Positions 20,751 to 28,098 of a DNA stretch of 28,100 nucleotides are shown here, piece by piece. This DNA is from Salinimicrobium sp964572365 (GTDB taxonomy: Bacteria; Bacteroidota; Bacteroidia; Flavobacteriales; Flavobacteriaceae). Numbering within the stretch: the first letter of the stretch is position 1; each line of letters opens with the position of its first letter. The translations under genes and the position numbers were made by a program. Under the pieces are notes generated by a model, which saw nothing but the letters and a program-made list of their open reading frames with translations, ran no database searches and was not told the origin of the DNA. The stretch is taken from positions 1 through 28,100 of the forward strand of contig CAZNFK010000021.1 in NCBI GenBank assembly GCA_964572365.1, read 5' to 3'.

Positions 20751-21914
20751 CTATTTGGCTAATCGCAGCCCTGTAAACTGCCAGCGCAGGTGCGGGTGGA
20801 AAAAGTTCCTGTAGGTAGGCCTTAGGTGATTGGGGGAGGTTGCAATAGAGCCACCTCTCAACACTTTCTGGTTTACCATGAACTTTCCGTTGTATTCTCC
20901 AAGGGCTCCCGGCGCTTTGGTATAGTGGGGGTAGGGGGAATAAGCACTTTCTGTCCATTCCCAGCGGCTCCCCCAGTCGAAATTTTTCTGTGCGGCTTCC
21001 CATTCAAATTCTGTTGGAAGCCTAAGTCCTTTCCATTGGGCAAAAGCAAAAGCTTCGTAGTACGAGAGGTGGGTAACGGGTGCTTCGGGATTTAGCGGTT
21101 TTAAACCGGCCAGAGTGTACTGCTGCCAGTCATCATCCACTCTGTACCAATAGAAGGGAGCACTGATCTCGTTGGTATTGATCCAGTCCCAGCCTTCGGC
21201 ATGCCATAGCAGCACCTGTTGGTAACCGCCGTCTTCCACAAACTCAAGGTATTCCTTGTTGGTAACAAGTTTATTGGAGATCTGGTATTTGTGCAGGTAG
21301 ACCTTGTGGTAACCCAGTTCATTGTCATAGCAGAAAGCCTCCCGGTTGTTATGTCCTATCTTATAGATTCCTTCTTCCATCGAGATCCATTCCTGCGGAA
21401 AATCCTGTACCGGATTTTCATCAAAAGCTTCGTGGTACTCCGGGTGAAGCGGGTTATTTCCAAGGATATATTTAATATCGGTCAACAGGAGTTCCTGGTG
21501 TTGTTTTTCATGGTGGCAGCCCAATTCAACTATCTTTTTCACATGATCTGAAAGATCCTGCCCAAGAAGCTGCAGTAAATGTTCTGTTACATGCTTTCTG
21601 TAATCGTAAACTTCTGCCACCGTAGGTCGGGAAAGGTTGCCCCTGTCTGAACGTACTACCTTGTCGCCTGCACTTTCATAATAACTGTTGAAGACATAAG
21701 CGAACTGTTCATTAAAGATCTTGTAATTTTCCGCGTTTTCCTTCAGTACGAATTCCTCAAAAAACCAGGTGGTATGTCCCAAATGCCATTTTGGAGGGGA
21801 AACATCCACTACCGGCTGCACTACATAATCCTCGGTTTTGAGAAAGGAACAAATATCCTCGGTGCGAGCGCGGGTTTCAGTAAACAGTTCTAAAAGTGAG
21901 TTGGGAGTGATCAT
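20751..21914 (-). CDS. egtB: Ergothioneine biosynthesis iron-dependent sulfoxide synthase
   Basis: 387 residues. EgtB joins hercynine to a thiol donor (gamma-glutamylcysteine or cysteine) using O2 and non-haem iron. An N-terminal DinB-like helical domain carries the likely iron ligands: His47 in WHLGHTTWF, and His135 and His139 in HHEKQHQELLLTD. The C-terminal formylglycine-generating-enzyme/sulfatase-modifying fold has KYQISNKLVTNKEYLEF, RLPTEFEWEAA, RWEWTESAY, VLRGGSIATSPNHLRPTYRN and FTGLRLAK. No egtA or egtC is in the window, so use of cysteine directly is possible but not shown. The start at 21914 is required for the conserved LLELFTETRART. It directly follows the U tract of a hairpin. 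Confidence 0.93.
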   Translation of the reverse strand: MITPNSLLELFTETRARTEDICSFLKTEDYVVQPVVDVSPPKWHLGHTTWFFEEFVLKENAENYKIFNEQFAYVFNSYYESAGDKVVRSDRGNLSRPTVAEVYDYRKHVTEHLLQLLGQDLSDHVKKIVELGCHHEKQHQELLLTDIKYILGNNPLHPEYHEAFDENPVQDFPQEWISMEEGIYKIGHNNREAFCYDNELGYHKVYLHKYQISNKLVTNKEYLEFVEDGGYQQVLLWHAEGWDWINTNEISAPFYWYRVDDDWQQYTLAGLKPLNPEAPVTHLSYYEAFAFAQWKGLRLPTEFEWEAAQKNFDWGSRWEWTESAYSPYPHYTKAPGALGEYNGKFMVNQKVLRGGSIATSPNHLRPTYRNFFHPHLRWQFTGLRLAK

Positions 21915-21942
21915 AAAAAAAGGAAACCTTTATGGTTTCCTT
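21915..21942 (-). terminator. Terminator hairpin immediately before egtB
   Basis: On the minus strand AAGGAAACC (21934-21942) pairs with GGTTTCCTT (21920-21928), followed by seven T (21915-21921), after which the egtB ATG begins at once. It can end readthrough from the TonB-like genes. The egtB -7 box touches its 5' side. Confidence 0.8.
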
Positions 21943-21950
21943 CAAATTTA
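21943..21950 (-). promoter_or_regulatory. -7 box of the egtB operon
   Basis: The minus strand reads TAAATTTG, an exact consensus match. A start 5-8 bases downstream would fall inside the 5' arm of the adjacent hairpin, so the operon's own mRNA would lack a full stem. No clear -33 TTG is present. Confidence 0.5.
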
Positions 21951-21997
21951 GGATTTTCTCCCTGAGATTTAGTTAAGATAATACTAATCCCACGGGA

Positions 21998-22411
21998 TTA
22001 AAAGGTGAACGGCACTTTATACTTTACCGGTACAGGTTTTCCTGCGCGTTCGCCAGGTTTCATTTTTGGGATGGCCAGGATGATCCTCTTTGCCTCCTCG
22101 TTAAGTTCCTTTTTTGGACCTTCTACCGAAAGGATATCAACTTTTCCTTCTTCATCGATATTGAAAGCCACCACGGCTTTACCCCTAATGATCTTTCCGT
22201 CGGCATCCCGGGGGAATTTATAATTCGCTTTAAGATGCTCTACCAGTTTTTGCTTAAAACAGGTCTTTTTAGAGGCTTCACTGCCTTCACAACCCGGCCA
22301 AACAGGGGCGATATCACGGGTGGTAAGCGTGTTTCCTTCAGCTTTTACTCCTGTCTGGGCAAAAGTGGTTCCTCCAACAAGGAGTAATAAGACGACTAAC
22401 AATTTTCTCAT
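21998..22411 (-). CDS. Secreted TonB C-terminal-like protein (paralogue A)
   Basis: 137 residues. A cleavable signal peptide (MRKLLVVLLLLVGGTTFAQ) leads to APVWPGCEGSEASKKTCFKQ with two Cys (41 and 51) that could form a disulfide. A TonB C-terminal fold follows: YKFPRDADGKIIRGKAVVAF, NIDEEGKVDILSVEG, LNEEAKRIILAIPKMKPGER, PVKYKVPFTF. True TonB keeps an N-terminal membrane anchor and a Pro-rich linker. This has neither, so it cannot transduce energy by itself and is probably a soluble periplasmic or surface protein. It is a tandem paralogue of 22421-22795 with a 9-base spacer, so one operon. Confidence 0.82.
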   Translation of the reverse strand: MRKLLVVLLLLVGGTTFAQTGVKAEGNTLTTRDIAPVWPGCEGSEASKKTCFKQKLVEHLKANYKFPRDADGKIIRGKAVVAFNIDEEGKVDILSVEGPKKELNEEAKRIILAIPKMKPGERAGKPVPVKYKVPFTF

Positions 22412-22420
22412 AATGTAGGT

Positions 22421-22795
22421 TTAAAAATTAAAGGGGACTGTAAAATTTCTGGAATCGGGTTCCCCATTGAGGGTTCCCGGCTTCATATCTGGAATGGCTT
22501 CGATCATTTTGCGGGCAGCGTCATTAACTGCGGGCTCCGAACCTTCAACCGATTTCACCTCGACTTTGCCTTCTTTGGTAATGTCAAAAGAGACGGTCAC
22601 TTTCCCACGGATGTACTGATTGCCTTCCATTGGGTATTCATAATTTTCACGAACGTGTTGTGCAAGTTTTTTATTAAAACATGCAGAGACATCTTCGCTG
22701 TTCTCACAACCGGGCCAAACCGGAGAGGTTTGCTGGGCCTGTGACGCTGTGATGACACCAAAGAACATGCATGTGATAAAAAATAACTTTTTCAT
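22421..22795 (-). CDS. Secreted TonB C-terminal-like protein (paralogue B)
   Basis: 124 residues. The signal peptide MKKLFFITCMFFGVITASQA is followed by SPVWPGCENSEDVSACFNKK (Cys30 and Cys39), then the TonB C-terminal pattern YEYPMEGNQYIRGKVTVSFD, ITKEGKVEVKSVEGSEPAVN, MIEAIPDMKPGTLNGEP and a final FTVPFNF. The WPGC...C motif is shared with the downstream paralogue and lies outside the classical TonB domain. It is the first gene of the pair, 27 bases after thyA. A TAAATTTTG sequence at the end of thyA resembles a -7 box with one extra base, so co-transcription with thyA or a weak internal promoter are both possible. Confidence 0.82.
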   Translation of the reverse strand: MKKLFFITCMFFGVITASQAQQTSPVWPGCENSEDVSACFNKKLAQHVRENYEYPMEGNQYIRGKVTVSFDITKEGKVEVKSVEGSEPAVNDAARKMIEAIPDMKPGTLNGEPDSRNFTVPFNF

Positions 22796-22822
22796 GGGTT
22801 TGAGATTTTAATTAAACAAAAT

Positions 22823-23647
22823 TTACACCGCTACCTTGCCTTTTATGGCAGGATGCGGATCATAATTTTCCAATATAAAATCTTCATACTTAAAATCAAA
22901 AATATCTTTGACTTCAGGGTTGATCTTCATAGTGGGGAGGGGCCTCGGATCCCTTGACAGTTGCAGGTTCACCTGCTCCAGGTGATTGTTGTAAATATGC
23001 GCGTCGCCAAAGGTGTGAATAAAATCCCCGGGCTTGTAGCCGCATACCTGGGCAATCATCATGGTGAGCAGGGCATAGGAAGCAATGTTAAAAGGCACGC
23101 CCAGAAAGATGTCGGCGCTCCTTTGATATAATTGGCAGGAGAGCTTTCCATCGGCCACATAGAACTGAAAAAAGGCATGGCAGGGAGGTAAAGCCGCTTT
23201 GCCATTGGCCACGTTTTCTGAAAAACTTCTGGAAGTATCGGGCAATACCGAAGGGTTCCAGGCGGTAACCAGCATGCGTCGGCTGTTGGGGTTCTTCTTC
23301 AGGGTTTCCACTACCTCTTTGATCTGGTCAATGTCCTCGCTGTTCCAGTTCCTCCACTGGTGGCCGTAGACCGGGCCTAAATTCCCGTTTTCATCGGCCC
23401 ATTCATTCCAGATGCGTACCCCGTGGTCCTGCAGGTATTTGATATTGGTATCGCCTTTTAAGAACCAAAGTAGTTCATAAATGATAGATTTGAGATGGAG
23501 TTTTTTAGTAGTGACCATTGGAAAACCCTCGCTAAGGTCAAACCTCATTTGGTAGCCGAAAACACTCTTGGTGCCGGTTCCCGTGCGGTCTCCCTTTTCA
23601 TGGCCCTGCTCCAGTACATGCTTGATAAGGTCGTGGTATTGTTTCAT
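22823..23647 (-). CDS. thyA: Thymidylate synthase
   Basis: 274 residues. Methylates dUMP to dTMP with methylene-tetrahydrofolate, producing dihydrofolate for FolA. Conserved blocks: RTGTGTKSVFGYQMRFDLSE, FPMVTTKKLHLKSIIYELLW, GPVYGHQWRNW, the nucleophile Cys156 in LPPCHAFFQFYV, SCQLYQRSADIFLGVPFNIA, and GDAHIYNNHLEQ. It is about ten residues longer than the E. coli enzyme because of an insertion just before the catalytic Cys (SVLPDTSRSFSENVANGKAA). The adjacent nucleoside transporter (upstream, same strand) fits pyrimidine metabolism, but a stem-loop at 23717-23760 separates them. Confidence 0.97.
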   Translation of the reverse strand: MKQYHDLIKHVLEQGHEKGDRTGTGTKSVFGYQMRFDLSEGFPMVTTKKLHLKSIIYELLWFLKGDTNIKYLQDHGVRIWNEWADENGNLGPVYGHQWRNWNSEDIDQIKEVVETLKKNPNSRRMLVTAWNPSVLPDTSRSFSENVANGKAALPPCHAFFQFYVADGKLSCQLYQRSADIFLGVPFNIASYALLTMMIAQVCGYKPGDFIHTFGDAHIYNNHLEQVNLQLSRDPRPLPTMKINPEVKDIFDFKYEDFILENYDPHPAIKGKVAV

Positions 23648-23716
23648 TTTCTTCGGAGGAAATTGTTCTTGAAATGCGGCTTTTTAGCCCCTATATCTGC
23701 CGGTTTCTAAAACGGA

Positions 23717-23760
23717 AATTCCGGGTGATTTTCAGCTAAAATAGAAAACTACCCGGAATT
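23717..23760 (-). terminator. Stem-loop between the nucleoside transporter and thyA
   Basis: AATTCCGGGT (23717-23726) pairs with ACCCGGAATT (23751-23760), with an inner TTTTC/GAAAA stem. It lies 21 bases beyond the transporter's stop. The U tract on the minus strand is weak (TTTCCGTTTT). Confidence 0.65.
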
Positions 23761-23781
23761 AAAAAGTTAAATGCTGCGGAA

Positions 23782-25494
23782 TTATCCAATGATCATTCCG
23801 GCGATCGTAGCCGAAAGCAGGGAAGCCAGCGTACCGCCTATAAGGGCCTTCATTCCAAATTCGGAAAGGGTTTTTCGCTGACCCGGTGCCAGGGAACCAA
23901 TTCCGCCGATCTGAATCCCGATCGAGGCGAAGTTTGCGAATCCGCACAACATATAAGTGGCCATAATGACCGATTTTTCATAGGTGAGGCTTAAAGCGTT
24001 AACCGGGTTCTTTAATTCGGCCAGCTGGATGTATCCTACAAATTCGCTTGCCGCGAGTTTGATCCCCAGTAACTGTCCCATGAGCATCATGTCTTCGGTG
24101 GCTACTCCAATGAGCCACATTAAAGGCGCGAAGATCATTCCGAGTACAGATTCCAGCGATAGCCTCGCGTAGGGGGTATTTTCAGCAAGAAGGGCATTTA
24201 AAGTTGTCCAGTCACCTATCCATCCCAGGAAGTAGTTGATCATGGCGATGAAAGCGATGAATACCAGTAGCATAGCGGCGACGTTAGCGGCCAGTTTCAA
24301 TCCTTCGGTCGTACCGTTGGCAATGGCATCAAGAATATTGGAGCCTATCTTTTCCGAAGAAACCTCCACATCGGTATTGATCTTCTCCTTTTGAGGATAG
24401 AGGATCTTGGAAACCACGATCGCTCCCGGGGCAGCCATTACCGATGCTGCGAGCAGGTGCTTCGCGAATTCCAGCCTCAGGGCGGGATCATCCCCTCCCA
24501 AAAATCCGATGTAAGCAGCCAAAACTCCTCCGGCCACAGTGGCCATTCCGCCGATCATCACCAGCAATATTTCAGAACGGGTCATTCTTTCAAGATAAGC
24601 TTTGATCATAAGCGGAGCTTCGGTCTGACCAAGGAAAATGTTCCCTGCCACACTAAGGCTTTCGGGACCTGAAATGCCCATTAATTTGGTAAGTACCCAG
24701 GCCATTCCCTTCACCACGATCTGGATCACTCCTATGTAGAATAATACCGAAGTGAGCGCTGAAAAGAAGATGATGGTTGGGAGTACCTGGAAAAGGAAGA
24801 TAAATCCGAAGCTTTCCACATCCATCATGCCTCCTAATAGAAACTCACTTCCTGCAGCGGTGAAATCCAGGATAAGCACAAAAATGCTGCCTATGAATTC
24901 AAAAATATTCTGGACAAATTCTATTTTTAAAACCCCAATAGCCAGCAGTAATTGGGCGCTTAGACCGGCTCCAACTGTTTTCCAGTTAATGCCCCTGCGG
25001 TTGGAGCTGAACAAAAAAGCGATGATTAGCAGGGAGATCATTCCCAGGGCGCCACGCCATATACTTTGAAAACTCACCCCGGCGTTGGGGATCATTTCTT
25101 TTTTTGTAGCGACCGGCAGCACATCTTTTACTTCCTGTGGCTGCTCTTTTAAGGTGTAATGAACATTCTTTCCGGTAAGAGTAAGGGTTGAGTCAGTGAG
25201 GTTGTTCACCCGCAGGTTCTGAATGCTGTCATGCGGGGAGTCGTAGAACAATACCAGCACGCCATTCTGAAAAACATAATTACCACTGGCTTTATTGACT
25301 TTTTTTCCTTTTAGGGAGAATTCAAAAGTACCGTTTTCCAGTTTCAGAAAATCAGTGCCTGGGTTTACATCAAAAATTTCCTGTTGCGTGCTGTCCTCTA
25401 CAGCTTCAAAGTTCCAGGTTTTATCAATAGTTTGGGCAAAAGTGGAGGATATTCCGAAAAAGATCAGGAACAGGCAACACCAGAATTTGTTCAT
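23782..25494 (-). CDS. NupC-family nucleoside transporter with N-terminal periplasmic domain
   Basis: 570 residues, much longer than plain NupC (~400). Residues 1-20 are a signal peptide. Residues ~25-115 form a beta-rich soluble domain (KTWNFEAVEDSTQQEIFDV, FLKLENGTFEFSLKGKK, YVFQNGVLVLFYD, LTDSTLTLTG) resembling a lipocalin-like fold. The concentrative nucleoside transporter core follows from about 145: QLLLAIGVLKIEFVQNIFEF, SVLFYIGVIQIVVKGMAWVL, the substrate-site motif GQTEAPLMIKAYL, MATVAGGVLAAYIGFLG, MAAPGAIVVSKILYPQ, and C-terminal YMLCGFANFASIGIQIGGIG. It probably imports nucleosides with Na+ or H+. The bifunctional nuclease gene lies 12 bases upstream, so they form an operon. The role of the front domain is unknown. 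Confidence 0.9.
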   Translation of the reverse strand: MNKFWCCLFLIFFGISSTFAQTIDKTWNFEAVEDSTQQEIFDVNPGTDFLKLENGTFEFSLKGKKVNKASGNYVFQNGVLVLFYDSPHDSIQNLRVNNLTDSTLTLTGKNVHYTLKEQPQEVKDVLPVATKKEMIPNAGVSFQSIWRGALGMISLLIIAFLFSSNRRGINWKTVGAGLSAQLLLAIGVLKIEFVQNIFEFIGSIFVLILDFTAAGSEFLLGGMMDVESFGFIFLFQVLPTIIFFSALTSVLFYIGVIQIVVKGMAWVLTKLMGISGPESLSVAGNIFLGQTEAPLMIKAYLERMTRSEILLVMIGGMATVAGGVLAAYIGFLGGDDPALRLEFAKHLLAASVMAAPGAIVVSKILYPQKEKINTDVEVSSEKIGSNILDAIANGTTEGLKLAANVAAMLLVFIAFIAMINYFLGWIGDWTTLNALLAENTPYARLSLESVLGMIFAPLMWLIGVATEDMMLMGQLLGIKLAASEFVGYIQLAELKNPVNALSLTYEKSVIMATYMLCGFANFASIGIQIGGIGSLAPGQRKTLSEFGMKALIGGTLASLLSATIAGMIIG

Positions 25495-25506
25495 AAAGCG
25501 GGGGGA

Positions 25507-26127
25507 TTATTGTCTTTTTGAGATCTCGTCTCTTATGCGGGCCGCTTTTTCGTAGTCTTCACTTTTCACGGCCTGATCCAGCATATTATTGAGTTCGTTG
25601 AGGGAAAGTTTTTTATAATCGGGGTCGTTGGATTTTATTTCAATTTCATTTGAGAACAGCTCGTCGACGATGATATCTTCTTTTTCCTGCTCTTCTTCCT
25701 CTTCCTGTTTGTCTCCCTTTAGATAGATACCGGCCTTGTCAAGGATGTTCTTATACGTAAAAATTGGAGCATGGAAACGCAGGGCCAGGGCGATGGCGTC
25801 GCTTGTTCTCGCGTCAATGATCTCCTCGATCTTGTCGCGCTCGCAGATAAGGCTGGAGTAGAACACGCCATCCACCAGTTTGTGAATGATCACCTGTTTT
25901 ACCACGATCTCAAATCGGTCAGCAAAATTCTTAAAAAGGTCATGGGTAAGCGGACGAGGAGGTTTTATCTCCTTTTCCAGGGCTATGGCAATAGATTGTG
26001 CTTCAAAAGCCCCTATCACAATGGGTAATTTGCGTTCTCCATCCACCTCGCTCAGGATTAGGGCGTATGCCCCGTTCTGTGTTTGGCTGTAAGATATTCC
26101 TTTAATGTTAAGGCGCACTAAACTCAT
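25507..26127 (-). CDS. Bifunctional nuclease (DUF151) family protein with UvrB/C motif
   Basis: 206 residues. Residues 1-130 are the BNase/DUF151 domain (LNIKGISYSQTQNGAYALIL, ERKLPIVIGAFEAQSIAIAL, LTHDLFKNFADRFEIVVKQV, FYSSLICE, DARTSDAIALALRFHAPIFT). Some relatives show RNase/DNase activity. A very acidic linker (QEEEEEQEKED, ~141-151) connects to a C-terminal UVR motif (LNNMLDQAVKSEDYEKAARI, then RDEISKR). That motif mediates contacts in UvrB/UvrC and Clp adaptors, so nucleic-acid or protease-related roles are both conceivable. It is first in the pair with the nucleoside transporter, 12 bases apart. Nucleic-acid breakdown beside nucleoside uptake is a plausible theme. Confidence 0.88.
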   Translation of the reverse strand: MSLVRLNIKGISYSQTQNGAYALILSEVDGERKLPIVIGAFEAQSIAIALEKEIKPPRPLTHDLFKNFADRFEIVVKQVIIHKLVDGVFYSSLICERDKIEEIIDARTSDAIALALRFHAPIFTYKNILDKAGIYLKGDKQEEEEEQEKEDIIVDELFSNEIEIKSNDPDYKKLSLNELNNMLDQAVKSEDYEKAARIRDEISKRQ

Positions 26128-26140
26128 ACTTCAAAAATAC

Positions 26141-26185
26141 AAAAAAAAGCTGCCTAAATAGGGCGATAAACCTAATTTAGACAGC
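26141..26185 (-). terminator. Terminator of the etfB-etfA genes
   Basis: GCTGCCTAAATAGG (26149-26162) pairs with CCTAATTTAGACAGC (26171-26185) with one mismatch and one bulge. On the minus strand eight T follow (26141-26148). Confidence 0.85.
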
Positions 26186-26214
26186 CCTTTAAATCGGCTC
26201 GCAATTTAAAAAAA

Positions 26215-27183
26215 TTATGCGTTATTCGCTTTAAATTCCTTTAATTTTTCAGTAAGCTTTGGTACGATCTCAAAGGCATCGCCTACGATCCCGTAATCTG
26301 CAGCCTTGAAGAACGGCGCTTCAGGATCGTTATTGATCACTACTTTTGTTTTCGAGGCGCTCACCCCGGCCAAATGCTGAATGGCTCCCGAGATCCCTAC
26401 AGCGATGTACAGGTTGGCGGCAACGGGTTTCCCGGTTTGCCCCACGTGTTCGCTGTGTGGTCTCCAGCCCATGTCACTCACAGGCTTCGAACATGCAGTC
26501 GCGGCGCCAAGAGTTTGGGCAAGTTCTTCGATCATTCCCCAGTTTTCAGGACCTTTAAGTCCACGTCCGCCCGAAACAACAATCTCGGCATCGGCGATGG
26601 TCACTTTGTCGGCCGCTTTATCTACGGAAACCACATTTACTGAAAAATCCTCATCGCTCAATGACGGGGAGAATTCTTCTTCAGAAATATCTGTCTGATT
26701 TTCCTTTAATCCGAAGGCATTCTTGGAAAGTCCGATGATCTTCACGTCTGTGTCGATCTTCGTGATGTTGAAAGCCTTGTTTGTGAAAGCCGTTCTTTTT
26801 ACCTGTAATGGTTCAGTGCCTTCAGGCAAAGCCACAACATTGGATGCGTACCCTGCTTCCAGGTGCACGGCCAGTAATGGCGCAAGATATTTCGCATTGG
26901 CACTCTGGCTAAGTACGATCACTTTAGCGCCTTCTTTTTCAGCGGCCTGTTTAATGGCGTCTGCGTATGCTTCGGCATTGAATTTTTCCAGTTTGTCACT
27001 GTTGATCTTCAATACTTTGCTTACCCCGTGTTTTCCTAATTCTGAAGTGTCACCTGCATTGAAGGCTACCGCGGTAACATCTGTATTCAGCATGTCGGCA
27101 ACCCCTTTAGCGTAAGAGGCAACCTCCAGGGCTGTCTTTTTAAATTTTCCTTCTTCTGATTCTGTATATACTAAAACTGACAT
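26215..27183 (-). CDS. etfA: Electron transfer flavoprotein alpha subunit
   Basis: 322 residues. EtfA binds FAD in its C-terminal domain and, with EtfB, carries electrons from acyl-CoA and other dehydrogenases to the quinone pool. The N-terminal domain runs from MSVLVYTESEEGKFKKTALE. The FAD domain has VVSGGRGLKGPENWGMIEEL, then GAATACSKPVSDMGWRPHSE, QTGKPVAANLYIAVGISGAI, QHLAGVSASKTKVVINNDPE and FFKAADYGIVGD, all typical. An upstream in-frame Met (27204) adds seven unrelated residues. The Met at 27183 matches the family. It lies 86 bases after etfB, and a shared transcript is likely given only one strong promoter and terminator. Confidence 0.96.
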   Translation of the reverse strand: MSVLVYTESEEGKFKKTALEVASYAKGVADMLNTDVTAVAFNAGDTSELGKHGVSKVLKINSDKLEKFNAEAYADAIKQAAEKEGAKVIVLSQSANAKYLAPLLAVHLEAGYASNVVALPEGTEPLQVKRTAFTNKAFNITKIDTDVKIIGLSKNAFGLKENQTDISEEEFSPSLSDEDFSVNVVSVDKAADKVTIADAEIVVSGGRGLKGPENWGMIEELAQTLGAATACSKPVSDMGWRPHSEHVGQTGKPVAANLYIAVGISGAIQHLAGVSASKTKVVINNDPEAPFFKAADYGIVGDAFEIVPKLTEKLKEFKANNA

Positions 27184-27195
27184 ATTATTTTCTTT

Positions 27196-27276
27196 AAATT
27201 CCAATTAGCTAATTCCAAATTCCGAAGTCAAAACATTAGATATAAGATCTTGACTCCTGGCTCTTGAATCTAGATC
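27196..27276. repeat. Degenerate short repeats in the etfB-etfA spacer
   Basis: AATTCC units recur at 27196-27223 (AAATTCCAATTAGCTAATTC and on). TTGACTCC/TTGAATC-type units bounded by GATC occur at 27246-27276. On the minus strand the latter reads TCAAGAGCCAGGAGTCAAGA, a near-repeat of a CAAGA-type unit. I recall similar low-complexity spacers from Flavobacteriia. The second block overlaps the etfB stop codon. Confidence 0.35.
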
Positions 27277-28016
27277 ACTTTTGCTTCATTATGGAGCAGG
27301 TCTACCAATTCATCAAGATTATCGGGATCGATCATTTTGATGTCTCCTTTAGGTTGTGGTTTTTCAAATTTCACAGCATCGGTGTGCATTTTGGTTTCCA
27401 CCGGTTCCACCACGTTAAGCGGTTTTTTACGCGCCTGCATGATCCCCCGCATGTTAGGGATGCGAAGATCGCTTTCCTGTACGATCCCTTTTTGGCCACC
27501 TATCACTAATGGAAGACTGGCTTTCAAAGTTTCTTTACCACCATCTATCTCGCGAATAGCCGTGGCTTCATTGCCTTCTACTTCAAGACCTATACAGGTG
27601 TTAATAAAGTTGGCCCCGGTAAGGGCGGCCAGCATTCCGGGAACCATCCCTCCGTTATAGTCGATCGATTCACGTCCCGCGATCACCAGGTCATATCCTC
27701 CGTCCTGTACAACTTTTGCTAGTTGTTTGGCAACATAGATCCCGTCTTTGGCAGGAGTATTCACCCTAATGGCGCTGTCTGCTCCAATGGCAAGGGCTTT
27801 TCTTAAAGTAGGTTCGGTCTCAGGCCCGCCAACATTCACCACATCTACGGTGGCGCCTTGTTTTTCCTTAAACCACATAGCGCGGGTAAGGCCAAATTCA
27901 TCGTTCGGGTTGATCACAAACTGCACTCCGTTGGTATCGAATTTGGTGTCACCTTCAGAAAAATTGATTTTTGAAGTAGTGTCCGGTACGTGACTAATAC
28001 ACACTAATATTTTCAT
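27270..28016 (-). CDS. etfB: Electron transfer flavoprotein beta subunit
   Basis: 248 residues. The AMP-binding partner of EtfA. Family marks are MKILVCISHVPDTTSKINF, NPNDEFGLTRAMWFKE, VVNVGGPETEPTLRKALAIG, the conserved GRESIDYNGGMVPGMLAALT signature and LPLVIGGQKGIVQESDLRIP with PNMRGIMQARKKPL. The frame is open to 28067, but Met at 28016 gives the usual N-terminus and lies 40 bases after a -7 box at 28057-28064. It is first gene of the etfBA unit. Neighbouring dehydrogenases that would feed it are not in the window. Confidence 0.96.
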   Translation of the reverse strand: MKILVCISHVPDTTSKINFSEGDTKFDTNGVQFVINPNDEFGLTRAMWFKEKQGATVDVVNVGGPETEPTLRKALAIGADSAIRVNTPAKDGIYVAKQLAKVVQDGGYDLVIAGRESIDYNGGMVPGMLAALTGANFINTCIGLEVEGNEATAIREIDGGKETLKASLPLVIGGQKGIVQESDLRIPNMRGIMQARKKPLNVVEPVETKMHTDAVKFEKPQPKGDIKMIDPDNLDELVDLLHNEAKVI

Positions 28017-28056
28017 ATATCTTGAATTTTTTGAATAAAACTTATTATAACGGACA

Positions 28057-28064
28057 CGAAGATA
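28057..28064 (-). promoter_or_regulatory. -7 box of etfBA
   Basis: The minus strand reads TATCTTCG, one base from TAnnTTTG and the same variant class as TATTTTCG at 11165-11172. No well-spaced TTG is visible at -33. Confidence 0.4.
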
Positions 28065-28086
28065 CATAATTTATGAGGAAAATTGC

Positions 28087-28098
28087 TATGCATGCATA
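28087..28098. other. 12-base perfect palindrome upstream of etfBA
   Basis: TATGCATGCATA is a perfect palindrome about 25 bases upstream of the etfBA -7 box on the minus strand, a position where activators or repressors can bind. It is at the window edge and could be chance. Confidence 0.25.

Noticed and set aside
20746..21003. 86-residue N-terminal extension of EgtD
   Set aside because: It lies wholly within the egtB coding region in another frame. EgtD similarity starts at the ATG at 20745.
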